From assembly GCA_903875575.1 (NCBI GenBank), contig CAIQWJ010000023.1:1-64000 (forward strand): a stretch of 64,000 nucleotides of DNA, read 5' to 3'. This stretch comes from an uncultured Acidobacteriia bacterium. GTDB lineage: Bacteria > Acidobacteriota > Terriglobia > Bryobacterales > Bryobacteraceae. The translations under genes were made by a program, and so were the position numbers. The notes beneath the pieces are model-generated. The model did no database searches. It was not told the origin of the DNA and saw nothing but the letters and a program-made list of their open reading frames with translations. Of the stretch, positions 62,013 through 64,000 are shown one piece after another; the stretch's first letter is position 1, and every line of letters begins with the position of its first letter.

Positions 62013-64000
62013 TCACATGGGCAGCAGGTATTCGCTGACTGCGTCGTCGGACATCGGAATTGCAATTGGGGCAGAGGTGGAGAAGGCAACCGCGGTGCCG
62101 GGAATCGACGCTGGCGAGACTACCCCGCCATTGAGGCGTTCCAGGTCCCGCACGAAGTGTTGGTTGCCATTTGAACCCCGTACCGGGTGCGTCTGGCAAG
62201 GCGCGTCGGATTTCCGCGCCCCCCTTCCACTGCAACGTCTGACCGCTTCCGTTTCGAGAACTCGTGGCACGGCATCCGCAGCCAGCGGCCTCGAAAAATA
62301 GAATCCCTGCGCACGTTCGCAACCAAGCGCGATAAGCCGCTCGAGCTGTGCTTCATTTTCCACTCCCTCCGCTATGGAGTCCATATCGAGCGAGTCCGCC
62401 AGCTGGATAATCGTTCTCACAATTTCCGCCCGATCGTCGCCTATGCCCAGTTCATTGACAAACGACCGGTCGATCTTTACCGTGTCGAACGGCAGGCGGC
62501 TGAGATAGCTCAACGACGAATATCCGGTTCCGAAGTCGTCGATCTCAAGACCCAGCCCCAGTGCCTTCAACTCCCGGAGGATCTCAATCGATTCCTCAGG
62601 ATTATTCATCACCGCGCTTTCCGTCATTTCCAGCCGGAGATTCTCCGGAGCGACACCGGTTTCCCAGAGAACTGCTTTTACCTCTCCGGCGAAGTTGCTC
62701 CCCACCAGTTGCTTAAAAGAAACATTGACCGCTATCGTCAGCGGGATATCGAATGCCTGCAGGGTCTGCCACTCCGCCATTTGCCGGCATGACTCACGAA
62801 GCACCCAACGCCCCAGGGGAACGATCAGTCCCGTTTCTTCAGCCACGGGGATGAAATCGGCCGGCGATATCATCCCGCGTTCCGGATGCTTCCATCGAAC
62901 CAGCGCTTCAAAGCCGGTCAAACGGCGATCAGCCATCGCCACCTGAGGCTGATAGTGCAGCACCAGTTCGTTCTTTTCGATGGCCCGGCGCAGTTCCGTT
63001 TCGATTTCAAGACGGGCGACGGCCTTCTCCCGCATGCACTCGTCGAAGAGCGCGAGACGGGACTTGCCATCGGTCTTGGCGTGGTACATAGCGGTGTCCG
63101 CATTGCGGAGCAATTCCTCTGGACTCTCCCGCACTGCGCTTGTGGGAGGCCCATCTGTTACCAAACCGATTTCCGCCTCACGATCTCCGCAGTCCTCAAC
63201 GCACGAACTGAGGGCCACTCCGATGCTGAGGCCAACAAATACCTGACGGCCGACGATCTGATAAGGCTTATTCAAATCGCTCAGCAGTCGTTCAGCCAAC
63301 TGCGTGGCCTTCGACGAATGCCCCACAGGATCCAGAAGGATGGCGAATTCATCGCCGCCGAGCCGGGCGACAAACGACGAATCCCCGGCACCGACCAGAG
63401 CGAGCGAATCCCGAAGGCTCAGCCGAATCCGCCGGGATACCGCTTCGAGCAGCGCATCTCCGGCGGCATGACCCATGCTGTCGTTAATGAGCTTGAACCG
63501 ATCCATGTCAAGGAAAAGCACGGCCAGCCGGGTCCGCGCCACACGCGCGGCATCCAGCGCGCTCTCCAGGCGATCCAGAAAGTAAAGGCGGTTTGGCAGA
63601 CCGGTCAATGGATCCGCAACTTTCCCCTGAGTGATATCGGTTTGAGAACCCGCAATCCGGATCGCGGTTCCCTTTTCGTCCCGGACCGCAATACCCCGGC
63701 AAAGCACCCAAACGAACGCACCGCTATTCTGGCGGATCCGGTACTCGCTCACAAACTCGCTGGTCTTGCCGACGCGGTGTGCCGCTATCGCCGTTTTGAC
63801 GCGGTCCAGATCGTCTTTGTGTATCCGGTCAAACCAGGATTCAGGCTCCGACCACGATTCTGTTTCCGCGTACCCCAGCATCTGGTTCCAGCGCGGCGAA
63901 AAATAGATTTCATTTGCCGCCAGCTTCCAGTTCCAAAGGCCGTCGTTCGACCCACGTGCGGCGAGTGCATAGCGCTCTCTTCGCTCTCCCGCAACGCCTG
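62013..64000 (-). CDS. PAS-GGDEF-EAL c-di-GMP turnover protein (5' part beyond right edge)
   Basis: The frame is open to the right edge; the visible part begins inside a PAS domain (YALAARGSNDGLWNW, then SPRWNQMLGY), continues with its PAC segment (EYRIRQNSGAFVW), and leads to GGDEF (LGGDEFAILL intact) and EAL (GFEALVRWKHP, MTESAVMNN, DDFGTGYSSL, AEGVENEAQ). Both catalytic sites look complete, so it may make or degrade c-di-GMP. A C-terminal tail of about 70 low-complexity residues follows. The TonB receptor gene starts 29 bp downstream and YfiR follows, suggesting one operon. The sensor N-terminus lies outside the window. Confidence 0.92.
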   Translation of the reverse strand, partial: GVAGERRERYALAARGSNDGLWNWKLAANEIYFSPRWNQMLGYAETESWSEPESWFDRIHKDDLDRVKTAIAAHRVGKTSEFVSEYRIRQNSGAFVWVLCRGIAVRDEKGTAIRIAGSQTDITQGKVADPLTGLPNRLYFLDRLESALDAARVARTRLAVLFLDMDRFKLINDSMGHAAGDALLEAVSRRIRLSLRDSLALVGAGDSSFVARLGGDEFAILLDPVGHSSKATQLAERLLSDLNKPYQIVGRQVFVGLSIGVALSSCVEDCGDREAEIGLVTDGPPTSAVRESPEELLRNADTAMYHAKTDGKSRLALFDECMREKAVARLEIETELRRAIEKNELVLHYQPQVAMADRRLTGFEALVRWKHPERGMISPADFIPVAEETGLIVPLGRWVLRESCRQMAEWQTLQAFDIPLTIAVNVSFKQLVGSNFAGEVKAVLWETGVAPENLRLEMTESAVMNNPEESIEILRELKALGLGLEIDDFGTGYSSLSYLSRLPFDTVKIDRSFVNELGIGDDRAEIVRTIIQLADSLDMDSIAEGVENEAQLERLIALGCERAQGFYFSRPLAADAVPRVLETEAVRRCSGRGARKSDAPCQTHPVRGSNGNQHFVRDLERLNGGVVSPASIPGTAVAFSTSAPIAIPMSDDAVSEYLLPM

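Overview
The window is chromosomal DNA of a GC-rich Gram-negative soil bacterium, most likely an Acidobacteriota of the Solibacter/Bryobacter lineage. The main evidence is lineage-typical families: a double TIGR03435 protein (4736-6298), a VWFA-related TIGR03436 protein (12508-13473), a DUF4159 protein, CotH/VTC partners, PQQ-type beta-propeller proteins and a PEP-CTERM protein. No rRNA and no CRISPR array were seen. One tRNA gene is present, tRNA-Gly(CCC).

Layout. 1-4.7 kb: CotH-like protein (cut by the left edge) and its VTC-domain partner, a DUF4159 protein, then a GDSL-like protein plus MBOAT O-acyltransferase pair. 4.7-11.9 kb: TIGR03435 protein, a tandem pair of GlcD-like FAD oxidases, DUF3293, and two exported beta-sandwich proteins. 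11.9-16.1 kb (minus strand): class D-type sortase, VWA protein, malic enzyme, and a membrane protein ending in an LPQTAS sorting signal. 16.4-36.9 kb: a long run of stress and envelope genes (Thivi_2564, OmpA-like, DUF1269-like, PRC-barrel, zinc alcohol dehydrogenase, MacA/MacB-type efflux, Dps, hybrid kinase with RsbU-type phosphatase, DUF3309, DUF3185, CsbD, GT4 and GH130 enzymes, DUF2934, BON lipoprotein, DksA-like).

37.08-45.20 kb is an 8.1 kb integrative island in tRNA-Gly(CCC). It is bounded by a 49-bp direct repeat of the tRNA 3' half and carries a tyrosine integrase and an excisionase-like HTH protein. Its cargo is an AbiEi/AbiEii pair, whose toxin has extra WYL-like and zinc-binding modules, an HsdR-type helicase-nuclease without HsdM or HsdS, a ribbon-helix-helix protein and one unrecognised 164-aa protein. 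It reads as a compact phage-defence island and is the most interesting part of the window.

45.3-64 kb: cytochrome P460-like protein, a DGPF/YCII protein with an ECF42-type sigma factor, a methyltransferase, a beta-helix protein directly behind a solitary infC, two PQQ-propeller proteins, a TMTC-like membrane/TPR protein, a sugar isomerase, a Fur-family regulator, and a minus-strand trio of GGDEF/EAL protein (cut by the right edge), TonB-dependent receptor and YfiR protein that probably links outer-membrane sensing to c-di-GMP.

All calls come from reading the sequence and translations by eye. No database search was run.
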